59,834 nt of DNA, from positions 1 through 59,834 of the forward strand of contig JAJRTE010000053.1 of NCBI GenBank assembly GCA_024278455.1, written 5' to 3'. Below, piece by piece: positions 28,748 through 38,395 of the stretch. Source of the DNA: Myxococcota bacterium (GTDB lineage: Bacteria > Myxococcota_A > UBA796 > JAJRTE01). The notes beneath the pieces are model-generated. The model worked only from the letters and a program-made list of their open reading frames with translations. It made no database searches and was not told the origin of the DNA. Positions within the stretch are counted from its first letter, which is position 1. Every line of letters starts with the position of its first letter. A program made the translations under genes and the position numbers.

Positions 28748-31216
28748 TCAGCCCGACTCATCCTCCTTCTCGCCGGACACCACCGGTGAGGGCATGTCAG
28801 GGGAGAGCCCGATCTCGACAGCGAAATCCCGGACGCCACTCCCGTACAGCCTGCTGTAAACCCAAAGATTCGCCAGCACCTTCCGCACGTAACGCCTCGT
28901 TTCGCTGTAGGAAATCTCCTCGATGAATACGTCGATCGACGCCACCGGCCGCTCCTCCAGCCACCGCTCGACCGCTTCCACTCCAGCGTTGTACGCCGCT
29001 ATCGCCAGCGGCAGCCGGTGGCCGAAATGTTCCATCTGCGACGCCAGGAGCCAGGCGGCATACCTGGCTGCAACGGCCGGGTCGTGCAGCGCCTTCACTG
29101 GTGGGGCAGGCAAGCCTCGAGCTTCGGCAAGAGCTGCCGCGGTCGCCGGCATGAGCTGCAGGGGGCCTCGAGCACCCGCCCGGGAGACCGCCGAGGCATC
29201 GAACAGGCTCTCCTGGCGCATGATCGCGTAGATGAGATTCGCGGGCACGCCGTCCGGCGATGCGAGGTCCCCGATCCGGGACGCGAACGCCCGCGGATAG
29301 GCCAACCGCCACCCGATCCCGGGATCCTGCAGGCGCGGGAACCCGTTGTCGAGCCCCAGCGTGTGGGCGAGCCTGGCGGCGCCGGCGAAATCGCCGACCC
29401 GCTGGTACCAGCGGCCCAGGTCCAGCAGGCCCGCGCGGTCGTGAATGCTCGCCCGAACAGCGGCGACTTCCTCGCGCGCCCACCCCCGGAGACCCAGCCG
29501 GGAGAGGGCTTCGGCCCGTTGGAGCGCCGGAGGGGGTGTCACGTCACTTCCGGCGGACTCCGGCTCCTTCGGCCCCGCCACCGGCTCCTCCACCGAAACG
29601 CCAAGGCCCTCGAGCAGGATGCGCGCAAAGGCCGCATAGGGACTGGGCCGGCCCGGACAGGCCGCTTCCGTGAACAGGGCGATGGCGTCCTGCTTCCGCT
29701 CCTGCGCCAGGGCGATGCGCCCCTGCCAGTACTGTGCTCCGGACACCAGTGTCGAATTGGGAAACCGGCGGATAAACGTGTCGTACCGTGCGACAGCCTC
29801 CTCGAACTTACCCTGCCTGAGCTGGGTCCACGCCAGGTACCACAGCACGTTGCGCGCGGACCCATGCCGCGGAAACCTGTCGAGCACGTGCTGGAACGCC
29901 GTCTCGGCCAGATCGTACTTGCCTTCATCCAGCCGCAACAGACCGATCTTGAACAGGGCGTGTGGCGCAAAGCCGCTGGCCGGGAATGCGCCGGCGAGCG
30001 CCTCGTATCGCTCGATGGCACCCTCGTGGTCTCCGAGACGACCTCGAGTCATGCCCAGCCAGTACAAGGCTTCGGCCCGCTCCCCGCCCGTCTTGCCCCT
30101 GGCCCACTGCTCGAACAGGGCATACGCTTGCGCGTAGGCCTTGGCCTGGAAGTAGGCCTTGCCCAGTTCAAGCGGAAAGGTGCGGGGGAGTTGGCCACGT
30201 ACCTCGGCATCCCCGGCGAGCGACGCCATGGCTTGCACGCCCTCCTCCACCCCGCCGAGAGACAACAGCCGGCGGGCCCGCTCCAGACGTAGAGCCACCG
30301 GGGGACCACGATAAGGGACCGACGGGTTGCCTACCAACGCCTCGAGCGCTACCCCCGCGGCCCGCGCTTCTTCCGACAACGGATCCCCCGCCCACAACGC
30401 CTCGTACCGCGCGATCGCCCCGCGATAGTCCTTCATCGCAACAAGCGCGCCGGCCAGCTCGAGCGCCACGGCACGCCGGACTTCGGAAGACCCGACCTGC
30501 TCCAGCAGCGCCCGCAGCCCGTCGATGGCACGCTCGACGTGACCTCGAGCACGCGTGACCTCAAGCAGCCCCAACCTGGCCCGCGCGGCGGCGGCACCCT
30601 CGGGCAACCCGTCGATAGCACGCTCGAAACGGCGTTCCGCGACTCTCAACCGCCCCGCGGCCAGGTCGATTCCTCCCAGAAGCAGCGCCGCGTAAGGCCG
30701 CAGAATCCCCTCGCCTGCCAGGTAGGTCTCGAGGGGTTCGCGAGCAGCCTCGCCGGCACCGGCACGCCACAACGCATATCCATAGGCGAACAGCAGTTCC
30801 GTCCTCGTTGCCTCCGCCCGCACCAACTCCGGCGCATTCCTCAAAATGACACCCACCACCGCCTCGGGCGCGTCCAGCTCCAGGTCGAATTCGAGCGGCG
30901 GGGGCGGCTCGGGAGGGAGGCGCAGCTCGAGCCGCGCCGGGAGCGGCGGGATAAGCTGGTCAACCGCAGGCTGCACTGCCGGGTCGCGTGGAGGCGAAGC
31001 GGCGGCAAGGAGGGGCTCGAACCCGGCTGCGACCAGAAGCAGACAGGTTGGAAGCCAGACGGCGCGATGGCGGGACGGGCAGGTGCGACGATCCTCGCGC
31101 TCGCGCCGGCTCAGGCTGAATGCCGGCACCCACACCTGCCGATCCCGCCACGGTGGCGCGGCCCGGGCAACGGCCCGGGACGGAACCGGCAGTCTGAAAC
31201 GAACGGAATCGTTCAC
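28748..31216 (-). CDS. Slt-type lytic transglycosylase with TPR-like repeats
   Basis: About 822 residues, periplasmic. A hydrophobic segment (PTCLLLVAAGFEPLLAAA, about residues 56-73) ends a long N-terminus and probably serves as signal. The bulk (about 100-600) is made of helical TPR-like repeats (AEALYWLGMTRGRLGDHEGA and similar), and the C-terminal domain (about 650-800) is a family 1 transglycosylase: AIMRQESLFD with the catalytic Glu, AGARGPLQLMP, AIAAYNAG and YVRKVLANLWVY. It cleaves glycan strands of peptidoglycan to 1,6-anhydro ends. The GTG at 31216 starts 13 bases after the stop of the upstream beta-barrel gene, so the two are likely one operon. A GTG at codon 28 would shorten the long N-terminus. 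Confidence 0.9.
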   Translation of the reverse strand: MNDSVRFRLPVPSRAVARAAPPWRDRQVWVPAFSLSRREREDRRTCPSRHRAVWLPTCLLLVAAGFEPLLAAASPPRDPAVQPAVDQLIPPLPARLELRLPPEPPPPLEFDLELDAPEAVVGVILRNAPELVRAEATRTELLFAYGYALWRAGAGEAAREPLETYLAGEGILRPYAALLLGGIDLAAGRLRVAERRFERAIDGLPEGAAAARARLGLLEVTRARGHVERAIDGLRALLEQVGSSEVRRAVALELAGALVAMKDYRGAIARYEALWAGDPLSEEARAAGVALEALVGNPSVPYRGPPVALRLERARRLLSLGGVEEGVQAMASLAGDAEVRGQLPRTFPLELGKAYFQAKAYAQAYALFEQWARGKTGGERAEALYWLGMTRGRLGDHEGAIERYEALAGAFPASGFAPHALFKIGLLRLDEGKYDLAETAFQHVLDRFPRHGSARNVLWYLAWTQLRQGKFEEAVARYDTFIRRFPNSTLVSGAQYWQGRIALAQERKQDAIALFTEAACPGRPSPYAAFARILLEGLGVSVEEPVAGPKEPESAGSDVTPPPALQRAEALSRLGLRGWAREEVAAVRASIHDRAGLLDLGRWYQRVGDFAGAARLAHTLGLDNGFPRLQDPGIGWRLAYPRAFASRIGDLASPDGVPANLIYAIMRQESLFDASAVSRAGARGPLQLMPATAAALAEARGLPAPPVKALHDPAVAARYAAWLLASQMEHFGHRLPLAIAAYNAGVEAVERWLEERPVASIDVFIEEISYSETRRYVRKVLANLWVYSRLYGSGVRDFAVEIGLSPDMPSPVVSGEKEDESG

Positions 31217-31229
31217 GGCACTCAGGTGG

Positions 31230-31754
31230 TCAGAAGTAGTAGTGAATGCCGAGCGCCCCGAATCCGGCGCCCGTCAGGGAGACGGCCAGGGGGTCGCCCA
31301 TGTCCACGTTGAGGCCAACGGACGTCGTGAATCCCAGGTTCTCGAGTCCGTAGAAGAAGAACTCCACACCTGCCAGCGGCTGTAGACGGACGTATCCGAA
31401 GGTGCTCGGCAAGTCTGCACCGCGCAAGTAGGCGGCGCCCACGCCGAGGAAGACGTTGCAGTTGTCCTCGGCGACGACGGTGTACAGGAATCTCGCGCCC
31501 CCGGTGACGCTGGCCTCGTCGTTCTCGACGACGCCTAGACCAAGCAGGAGTTCCAACTGAATATTGATCGTCTTGTCTGCCGCGGGGAGGGTGTACTTGA
31601 CGGAAAGATTGGCCGGAGAGGGCTCGCCGGCGACGCGAAGGCTCATCTGGCTCTCGATCCCGGCACCGACCCGCTCACGCAAATCCTTCGCCCAGGCCGG
31701 CGACACGACAAGGAGCATCGCGAGAATCACCATTCCCGAAATGAAACGCTGCAT
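31230..31754 (-). CDS. Small outer-membrane beta-barrel protein
   Basis: A 174-residue exported protein. The signal peptide is clear (ISGMVILAMLLVVSPAWA, cleavage before KD). The mature part alternates hydrophobic and polar residues in strands (INIQLELLLGLGV, FLYTVVAEDNCNVFLG, FGYVRLQPLAGVEFFFYG) and ends in Tyr-Tyr-Phe, as outer-membrane barrels do. The ATG at 31754 has GGAGGAG nine bases upstream. It leads into the transglycosylase gene. Function unknown. Confidence 0.78.
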   Translation of the reverse strand: MQRFISGMVILAMLLVVSPAWAKDLRERVGAGIESQMSLRVAGEPSPANLSVKYTLPAADKTINIQLELLLGLGVVENDEASVTGGARFLYTVVAEDNCNVFLGVGAAYLRGADLPSTFGYVRLQPLAGVEFFFYGLENLGFTTSVGLNVDMGDPLAVSLTGAGFGALGIHYYF

Positions 31755-31865
31755 GATGGTCGGACTCCTCCAAGCAGGCAACACGATCGCGCCGCTCATG
31801 GCCCATGACACGCGAATGCTCCTTCGTGTATCGCACCGGCACCGCGATGTCAAGGCGTTTGAGCC

Positions 31866-33131
31866 CTATTCCCGGCGCACTCGGGATCCCCCGGCCAGGA
31901 CGACATCGACCGGGCTGCCGAGGGCGGCGACGTGGGCCGCCAGTTCGTCGAGCGGAGCGATCCTGTCGGCGAGCCCTGCATCGATACACCTGAGGTTGGT
32001 CCGGCCCACGATGGCGTCTCGAGGGTCCAGTACCAGGTTGATCCCCCCCATGGCACGATTGACCTCCAACCCGTCGACGCCATCCCCGTCGAGGCCAGCA
32101 AGAACGACCCCCGCACTGCCCGATCCGTAGATCCTGGCCGTCGCTCGCAACGTGGTGTCGATGCGCGGGACCGCAGGACTGTCGGGCTCCGGGTCCACGA
32201 TACGGCAGAGCGCGCGCGGAATCCGTCCCGTCCGCACGAGCCCCAGGTTCTTGTCGGCGGGAGCGAGCAGCAAGAAACCCGGGGCGACCGGGTCGCCCTC
32301 ACGGGCTACGCGCACGCGGATGGCGCTCGCCTGATCGAGCCTACGAGCCAGCGTGTGCAGCAGTTCGCCGGGAAGCCGCACCACGGCCAGGCCCGCCATC
32401 CTGGGTTCCGCAGGCAACCGCCGCACTATCGTCGAGAATGCGGCGACCCCGCCCTGGCCCACGCCGAAGACGACGACTTCGGCCCTACGCTCCAGGTCCC
32501 GGGCCACCACACCCCACTTCCGCCGGGGCTGCACCAGGTGCCAGCCTCCGGCTGGCTCCAGCGGCGACCTGGGTTGACCGAAACGCCGCCGCACTTCAAG
32601 GCGCTCCGGCAGGCTGCCCAGTTCGCCCTCGGGGGCGACATCGCCGCCCTTGCCGGCACAGCTCCCACGGTGCGGGGCACGGCCCACCTGGTCCAGGGTC
32701 TGGCGGCGCTGGTCCACCAGGCTCCCGGCGGCGTGAAACGCCTTGATACGGGACAAGAGCAGACTCTGAAAGGCCAGAAGCCGAACAGAATCGGGGACGA
32801 CATCGAACACCAACGCCGCTGCGGCTCCGGCCTCGAGGTAGGCCACACGGGCCTCGGGAGTGGCACCCGACGGGGCCACCACGATGACAGGAACACCCAG
32901 GTGTCCGGCAAACAGGTGCACCATCGCGCAGTCATGATGGACCGATGGACCCGTCCCCACCACGACGACATCTGGCCGTTCCCCGGCCCGGGCCACCACC
33001 TCGCCTGGCTCCTGGCCGGAACGGTCGATAGCGTTCAGGCGGGCATCCGCCTCGACGAGCGGGGGCAACGCGGCACGGTCGAAGGCTGTGTGCAAGAGCA
33101 TGACCACCCTGATGCGACCGCTATCCACCAC
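31866..33131 (-). CDS. CheB-like protein with a degenerate active site
   Basis: A 421-residue protein in the layout of CheB: receiver (about 10-125), linker, and methylesterase-fold domain (about 217-405). In the receiver, the usual phospho-acceptor Asp after the third strand is Gly (VVVVGTG, G59), though the fourth strand PVIVVAPSG is kept. In the second domain the serine motif GASTGG reads GVGQGG (about 223-228), losing the nucleophile; the VQHMP histidine reads VVRLP (R252); only the Asp of the DG pair (D350) remains. Thus neither phosphorylation nor methylesterase activity is expected. The GTG at 33131 has GAGGAG five bases upstream. No chemotaxis genes are near. A regulatory or binding role is inferred. 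Confidence 0.75.
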   Translation of the reverse strand: MVDSGRIRVVMLLHTAFDRAALPPLVEADARLNAIDRSGQEPGEVVARAGERPDVVVVGTGPSVHHDCAMVHLFAGHLGVPVIVVAPSGATPEARVAYLEAGAAAALVFDVVPDSVRLLAFQSLLLSRIKAFHAAGSLVDQRRQTLDQVGRAPHRGSCAGKGGDVAPEGELGSLPERLEVRRRFGQPRSPLEPAGGWHLVQPRRKWGVVARDLERRAEVVVFGVGQGGVAAFSTIVRRLPAEPRMAGLAVVRLPGELLHTLARRLDQASAIRVRVAREGDPVAPGFLLLAPADKNLGLVRTGRIPRALCRIVDPEPDSPAVPRIDTTLRATARIYGSGSAGVVLAGLDGDGVDGLEVNRAMGGINLVLDPRDAIVGRTNLRCIDAGLADRIAPLDELAAHVAALGSPVDVVLAGGSRVRRE

Positions 33132-33354
33132 CGCGTCTCCTCGAACCCGAATTGCACAGCATCTGCCTGGCCGGTTGCGCCCCGATGGTGACAGTGTACC
33201 ACGATTCGGCCCGGGCCGAACCCGCCGAATGGCCCCATTCCGCATCCACCATTGGCGTCAATACGCGCGAGGAGGTTGCAACAGGTGTAGTTCAGAGCAC
33301 AACCATGTCGCTGGAGTTCTCAAGCTCGGATGACATGAAAACCGCCTTTCAAGA

Positions 33355-35784
33355 TCATAGTTTCACGCGGTTGAGCCTGAGAGAATTGCTGATCACGGAA
33401 ACTGAGCTGAAGCTCATTGCTGCCGCAGCTATGATTGGTGATAGGAGCAACCCGAAGAACGGATACAACACTCCCGCGGCAATGGGAACGCCCACCGAGT
33501 TGTAGATGAAAGCGAAGAACAGATTCTGCCTGATATTGCGCATGGTGGCTCGGCTCAATCGTATGGCTCTGACGATACCCCGCAAATCACCCTTCACCAG
33601 AGTGACCCCGGCACTCTCCATCGCCACGTCCGTACCTGTCCCCATTGCAATACCGACGTCAGCCTGTGCCAGCGCAGGAGCATCGTTTATGCCATCACCC
33701 GCCATGGCGACGACACGGCCTTCTGCTTGCAGCTTCTTGACAACTTCAGCCTTTTCTTCTGGCAGTACCTCAGCTTCTACGCGATCGATCTCCAGCTTGC
33801 TTGCAACAGCTTCTGCGGTGGCACGGCTATCACCCGTCAGCATGACTATCTTGATACCTTCCGCATGCAGATTGCGAATGGCTTCTGGCGTTGAGTCTTT
33901 GATTGGATCAGCGACACCGATGAAACCTGCTGCCTTCCCATCAACGGCAATCAACATAACGGTTTTGCCATCTGCTCGTTGTTTGTTCGCCTGTTTCGCC
34001 AACTCCCCGGCATTGATGCCCAGGCTTTCCAGCAGCTTCATATTGCCGACCGCCACTACTTGTCCGCCCACATTGCCAGTGATACCCTTTCCCGTGATCG
34101 ACTGGAAGTTGTTGGCCTTGACCAACTCAATCCCCTTCTCCTGGGCTCCACGTACAATGGCCTCCGCCAACGGGTGCTCGCTGGCGCGCTCGAGGCTTGC
34201 AGCGACACGCAGCACTTCATTTTCGGCAAACCCTTCTTGCGCTTGCACGGCGACCAGTTTCGGTTTGCCTTCGGTCAGGGTACCGGTCTTGTCCACGACC
34301 AACGTATCGACTTTTTCCATGACCTCGAGCGCCTCGGCGTTCTTTACCAAGACGCCAGCCATGGCACCACGCCCGGTTCCCACCATGATAGAGATGGGAG
34401 TAGCGAGACCGAGGGCGCACGGACATGCGATGATGAGTACGGCAACTGCATTGACAACGGCATGTGCCAGCCGCGGTTCTGGTCCTACCGCCCACCACAC
34501 AACAAATGCGACGACCGCAATACCCACCACGGCGGGCACGAAGTATCCCGCCACCACATCCGCCACCTTCTGAATGGGCGCCCTCGACCTCTGTGCTTCG
34601 GCCACCATGCTGACAATTCGTGCAAGCAGCGTATCCGCGCCGACCTTTTCTGCTCGCATCAACATGCTTCCAGTGCCGTTGACCGTTGCGCCGATCAGTT
34701 TCTCGCCGGCGGACTTGGCAACCGGAATCGGTTCACCTGTGACCATGGACTCGTCCACGTTGCTTTCACCATCGATGACCGTGCCATCTACAGGTACTTT
34801 CTCACCAGGCCGGACACGCAAGGTATCACCAGGTTGAACCTGATCCAGGGGTATGTCTTCTTCCGTTCCATCCTTTCGCACGACGCGGGCCGTATTCGGG
34901 GCGAGTCCGAGCAACAATTGAATGGCTGCATTGGTTCGTGATCGGGCACGCAGCTCAAGTACCTGCCCCAGCAGCACCAGTGTAGTAATCACGGCTGCTG
35001 CTTCAAAGTAGACATCTACCAGCCCGCCTTCCATTTGCATGATTGGCGGGAATACCTGCGGGGCCAGTAGAGCTACTACACTATAGATCCAAGCTACCGA
35101 AACGCCCAACGCGATCAAGGTAAACATGTTGAGATTCCAAGACTGGATCGATTGCCAGCCTCGAACGAAAAACGGCCACCCCCCCCACAACACGACAGGT
35201 GTTGCTAGCGCAAACTCGACCCACTGAACAGTCTGCATGGAGAGTCCGCTCGGCAACCATGCAGGAAACAGATCAGCAACCATCGCCAGAACAAACACCG
35301 GGACGGCAAGCACGGCGCTGAGCCAGAAACGGCGGCTCATATCGATGAGTTCTTCGTTTTTTTCTTCAGTTCTCGCAGCAACCGGCTCCAGCGCCATCCC
35401 GCACTTGGGGCAATTCCCAGGATGGTCCTGAACCACCTCAGGGTGCATGGGACAGGTGTACCCTGTTTTCGCCGCACCTGCAGGCACTGCCATTGGCTCC
35501 AATGCCATACCGCACTTGGGGCAATTGCCTGGATGATCCTGGACGACTTCAGGGTGCATGGGGCAAGTGTATCTACTTGGCTTGTCTCCTGTTTCATGAG
35601 CTGGGGAGGGTCGCTTGACCAGATACCGTTCTGGGTGCTCTTTGAACTTGCGCAGGCAATGCTCACAGCAGAAATGATAGTTCTTGTCCGCATACTGGTA
35701 ATAGTATTTGGATTCCTTCGAAACCACCATTTGGCAGACAGGGTCTTTTTGTTGCCCCTTTTCTGAATTTGGTTCTGCACTCAT
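33355..35784 (-). CDS. copA: P1B-type copper/silver-exporting ATPase
   Basis: An 809-residue heavy-metal pump. The N-terminus has a YHS domain (about 14-55; [19 protein letters not shown]) and two copies of a short metal-binding domain (YTCPMHPEV then [10 protein letters not shown], about 73-96 and 109-132). Then come eight predicted membrane segments with the CPC signature ([13 protein letters not shown]), the TGEP loop, [11 protein letters not shown] with the phosphorylated Asp, the SEHPLAEA segment and [10 protein letters not shown]. It moves Cu(I) or Ag(I) out of the cytoplasm. The ATG has AAGGAG nine bases upstream and a promoter 110 bases further. Base use is clearly less GC-rich than its neighbours and CTCGAG is almost absent, pointing to acquisition. 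No copper regulator is adjacent. Confidence 0.95.
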   Translation of the reverse strand: MSAEPNSEKGQQKDPVCQMVVSKESKYYYQYADKNYHFCCEHCLRKFKEHPERYLVKRPSPAHETGDKPSRYTCPMHPEVVQDHPGNCPKCGMALEPMAVPAGAAKTGYTCPMHPEVVQDHPGNCPKCGMALEPVAARTEEKNEELIDMSRRFWLSAVLAVPVFVLAMVADLFPAWLPSGLSMQTVQWVEFALATPVVLWGGWPFFVRGWQSIQSWNLNMFTLIALGVSVAWIYSVVALLAPQVFPPIMQMEGGLVDVYFEAAAVITTLVLLGQVLELRARSRTNAAIQLLLGLAPNTARVVRKDGTEEDIPLDQVQPGDTLRVRPGEKVPVDGTVIDGESNVDESMVTGEPIPVAKSAGEKLIGATVNGTGSMLMRAEKVGADTLLARIVSMVAEAQRSRAPIQKVADVVAGYFVPAVVGIAVVAFVVWWAVGPEPRLAHAVVNAVAVLIIACPCALGLATPISIMVGTGRGAMAGVLVKNAEALEVMEKVDTLVVDKTGTLTEGKPKLVAVQAQEGFAENEVLRVAASLERASEHPLAEAIVRGAQEKGIELVKANNFQSITGKGITGNVGGQVVAVGNMKLLESLGINAGELAKQANKQRADGKTVMLIAVDGKAAGFIGVADPIKDSTPEAIRNLHAEGIKIVMLTGDSRATAEAVASKLEIDRVEAEVLPEEKAEVVKKLQAEGRVVAMAGDGINDAPALAQADVGIAMGTGTDVAMESAGVTLVKGDLRGIVRAIRLSRATMRNIRQNLFFAFIYNSVGVPIAAGVLYPFFGLLLSPIIAAAAMSFSSVSVISNSLRLNRVKL

Positions 35785-35896
35785 CTGTCTATTCTCCTTG
35801 TGGGATGCCCGACTTCATTCCCGGCCCTGAATCCCCTTTCCAAGGGCGGTCCTTGGCGGCATCAATCAAACATTCTTTCACCCCAACCCGCTAAAG

Positions 35897-35925
35897 TGTA
35901 TAGTGCCCAATCGGCGTGTTGTCAA
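35897..35925 (-). promoter_or_regulatory. Strong promoter of the copper ATPase gene
   Basis: Reading leftward: TTGACA (35925-35920), a 17-bp spacer and TATACA (35902-35897), close to sigma-70 consensus. The 17-bp spacing and lack of a dyad argue against a CueR/MerR-type promoter, which normally has 19-20 bp. Expression may be constitutive. Confidence 0.75.
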
Positions 35926-35945
35926 GGTTCAGAGGAAACACAGGC

Positions 35946-36533
35946 CTACGAATGCGGTGCGGCGGCAGGCGGGGTTGTTTGAGGGGGTACGGAAAACGTC
36001 ACGCCGCGGACTTCGAACGCACCCAGCGACGCCGCCAGCCGCTCGCGCAATGCCCCGGCCATCGCATCGCCTCCCCGCGCCTCGGTCATGGACAAGGTCG
36101 CGGCCGCTTCCCGCAGGACACTCTCCATCGCCGGCCGGTAGAGGGCGTTCAGCAAGGCTTCGTCCGAGCCTCGCTCACATCCGAGACCGTTCGCGAGTCG
36201 GAGGATGCTCTCGTCGTCATCCCGGACACCGATGGTCACCGTCACCCGGCATGGTTCCGGCGTGCCATCGCCCCACTCGAGCGGGGGGTCGGACAGGTCC
36301 AGTCGGATCTGCTTGTCCCGCATGTCCAGTTAGGACGCCGAGTGGAGTACGGGCAAGAGGATTGTCGCGCCCCGAACGACTCGAGGACCCGCACGCGAAC
36401 GGACGACCAGCACGCACCCGTCCCGGGGGTTCCTGCGGCTCGACCGCACTAGCAATGCGGCGAAACCCAGGTACAACACCGCGCCCACGAAGATCAATGC
36501 GGCTGTGAGCGCTCGAGTGAACTGCATGGCCAT
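35946..36533 (-). pseudogene. Flotillin/SPFH-like gene interrupted by an in-frame TAA
   Basis: Two pieces in the same frame, separated by a single TAA at 36332-36330. The first 67 codons give a membrane segment (ALTAALIFVGAVLYLGFAAL) and the start of a PHB/flotillin domain (GCVLVVRSRAGPRVVRG, ILLPVLH). Directly after the stop the frame goes on with LDMRDKQIRLDLSDPP, VTVTIGVRDDDESILRLA, and the helices and final strand of the PHB domain (SLGAFEVRGVTFSV). Flotillins have a continuous domain here, so one base change from an intact gene is the simplest view. The encoded protein would also be short, without the long flotillin coiled coil. Alternatives are read-through, a true split (an ATG lies two codons after the stop), or a sequencing error. 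Confidence 0.65.
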
Positions 36534-36616
36534 CGCCCAGGAAGGGGCAGCGTGGACTTCGCTGCAACAGGGGGTTCATGCGGAATCCCGCCCGAACGGG
36601 TGCCGCCGGTGCGCGC

Positions 36617-37111
36617 TCAGAAGGGGATGTCGTCGTCGTTCTCGAAGGTGTCGGGAGGCACGTCATCCGGCACGCCGGCCGGCGGTTCGGCGGCGTAGCG
36701 GTCAGGCGCTCGGCCCGCGGCCGGGGTTCCCTGGGGCGTGGGAGGAAGTGGCTGCCCGTAGGGATCCTGCCTCGAACGCGCCTGGGCACTGCCAAGGAAA
36801 ATCACCTGGTGCGCCACGATCTCCGTCGTGTACCGCTTCTGGCCGCTGCGGTCTTCCCAGGCTCGAGTCTGCAACCGTCCCTCGATGTAGACCTGGCGTC
36901 CCTTGTGCAGGTACTGGTTGCACAACTCCGCCAGCTTTTCCCACGCGACGATGCGGTGCCATTCGGTCGCCGGCTCCCTGTCTCGTCCGGCATACTCGGA
37001 AGTGGCCACGTTGAAGCTCGCCACGGCCTTGCCGCTCCCCGTGTATCGCAATTCGGGATCCCCCCCGAGATGACCCAGGAGAATGACCTTGTTGACACTG
37101 TTGCTCGCCAT
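36617..37111 (-). CDS. ssb: Single-stranded DNA-binding protein
   Basis: A 164-residue SSB that coats single-stranded DNA in replication and repair. The OB fold begins [20 protein letters not shown] and includes [19 protein letters not shown], then [19 protein letters not shown] Pro/Gly-rich linker leads to the acidic tip ending DDDIPF, which recruits partner proteins. Length is normal. The ATG at 37111 has AGAGGAG about seven bases upstream. It is divergent from glmU. Confidence 0.95.
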   Translation of the reverse strand: MASNSVNKVILLGHLGGDPELRYTGSGKAVASFNVATSEYAGRDREPATEWHRIVAWEKLAELCNQYLHKGRQVYIEGRLQTRAWEDRSGQKRYTTEIVAHQVIFLGSAQARSRQDPYGQPLPPTPQGTPAAGRAPDRYAAEPPAGVPDDVPPDTFENDDDIPF

Positions 37112-37277
37112 CGTTGTCTCCTCTGTCGCCGGTTTATCGACCACGGCGGGCTCGAGCACGCGCCTGGCTTGTGACGGCGCCCCGTTTTCCCGTTTCCACC
37201 CGGCCGCCGGATTATCCTATCACGCTGGAAAAGGCCGTCAAGCCCTTTCCCGGAATCGCCTGCAACCTTCAAACCAC

Positions 37278-37307
37278 TTGACGCTCGTAGGTCGTGGCCG
37301 ATACAAT
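37278..37307 (+). promoter_or_regulatory. Sigma-70-type promoter of glmU-pcrA
   Basis: TTGACG (37278-37283), an 18-bp spacer and TACAAT (37302-37307). The start would lie near 37314, giving a 35-base leader before the glmU ATG at 37349. Confidence 0.75.
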
Positions 37308-37348
37308 AGCGCGCTTTTTCAAGGACTTTACCCCAACAGGAAGGATCC

Positions 37349-38395
37349 ATGGCCCCAAGAGCATGCGCTGGTGTCGTCCTGGCGGCAGGCAGGGGAACCC
37401 GGATGCGGTCGCGCACCCCGAAGGTCCTGCACCCCTTGCTCGGCCGCCCCATCGTGGTCCACGTGGTGGACGCACTCCTGGCCGCCGGCGCCGAACCCGT
37501 CGTCGTGGTGGTCGGCCACGGCGCACGCAAGGTCGCCGCAACGGTCGGGGATCGAGAAGGACGTGTCGTGTTCGTCGAGCAACGAGAACAGCTTGGAACA
37601 GGCCATGCCGCGGCCCAGGCCCGCCACGCACTCGCCGGGTTCTCCGGGGACATCCTCCTGCTCCCAGGCGACACGCCCCTGGTGCGCCCCGAAACCCTCC
37701 AGCGGCTCCTCGAGCACCATCGCGACCACCAGACCCCTCTGACCGTCCTCACCATGACGCTCGAGGAACCCGCCCACTACGGCCGTATCGTCCGAGGTGC
37801 CACGGGCGCGCTCGAGCGGATCGTCGAGGCCAGGGACGCCGGCCCTGCCGTGCTGGCCATCCGCGAAATCAACGCCGGCATCTACGCTACGCGCGCCCCC
37901 TTCCTCTTCTCCGCCCTCGAGCAGCTCCAACCCGACAACGCCCAGTCGGAATACTACCTGACCGACATCGTCGCGGTGGCGCGGGCCGGCGGCCTCGAGC
38001 CTCGAGCCTGGCACCACCCCGACGCCGGAGAACTGGCCGGAGTGAACGATCGCGCAGAACTCGCCGCCGCCCGGCAGCGCTTGCAGCACCGTGTCAACCA
38101 ACGCTGGATGAAGGCAGGCGTGACCCTCGTCGACCCGGCCACCACCACCATCGAACTCGGCGTGACTCTCGCACCGGACGCAATCCTCGAGCCCGGTGTC
38201 CAACTACTCGACGACTGCCATGTCGGCCAGGACGCTCGAGTCGGCACCGGGACCATCGCGACCGGCACGGTCATCGGCGAACAAGCGTACATCGGCCCCT
38301 ACTGCGTGCTCGACCGGGTAGCACTGGACCCGGGGACGGTTCTCCCACCGTTCACGCGCCTGACGTCCAACACAAGGGGCGACGACCATGCCTGA
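37349..38395 (+). CDS. glmU: GlmU-like UDP-GlcNAc pyrophosphorylase, short form
   Basis: A 348-residue enzyme that joins GlcNAc-1-phosphate and UTP to give UDP-GlcNAc for cell-wall synthesis. The N-terminal nucleotidyltransferase domain is complete: LAAGRGTRMRSRTPKVLH, QLGTGHAAAQA, LPGDTPLVRP, ITEAR-like region and the YYLTDIVAVA segment. After about residue 250 only a short left-handed beta-helix follows (ATTTIELGVTLAPDAILEPG). Full GlmU has about 450 residues; the acetyltransferase half with its catalytic His is missing here, so another protein must make GlcNAc-1-phosphate. The ATG has AGGAAGGA about five bases upstream. Its stop overlaps the pcrA start by 8 bp, so the two are coupled. Confidence 0.85.
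   Translation: MAPRACAGVVLAAGRGTRMRSRTPKVLHPLLGRPIVVHVVDALLAAGAEPVVVVVGHGARKVAATVGDREGRVVFVEQREQLGTGHAAAQARHALAGFSGDILLLPGDTPLVRPETLQRLLEHHRDHQTPLTVLTMTLEEPAHYGRIVRGATGALERIVEARDAGPAVLAIREINAGIYATRAPFLFSALEQLQPDNAQSEYYLTDIVAVARAGGLEPRAWHHPDAGELAGVNDRAELAAARQRLQHRVNQRWMKAGVTLVDPATTTIELGVTLAPDAILEPGVQLLDDCHVGQDARVGTGTIATGTVIGEQAYIGPYCVLDRVALDPGTVLPPFTRLTSNTRGDDHA

Noticed and set aside
35897-35925. CueR/MerR-regulated promoter at the copper ATPase
   Set aside because: Spacing between -35 and -10 is 17 bp, and no dyad lies between them.
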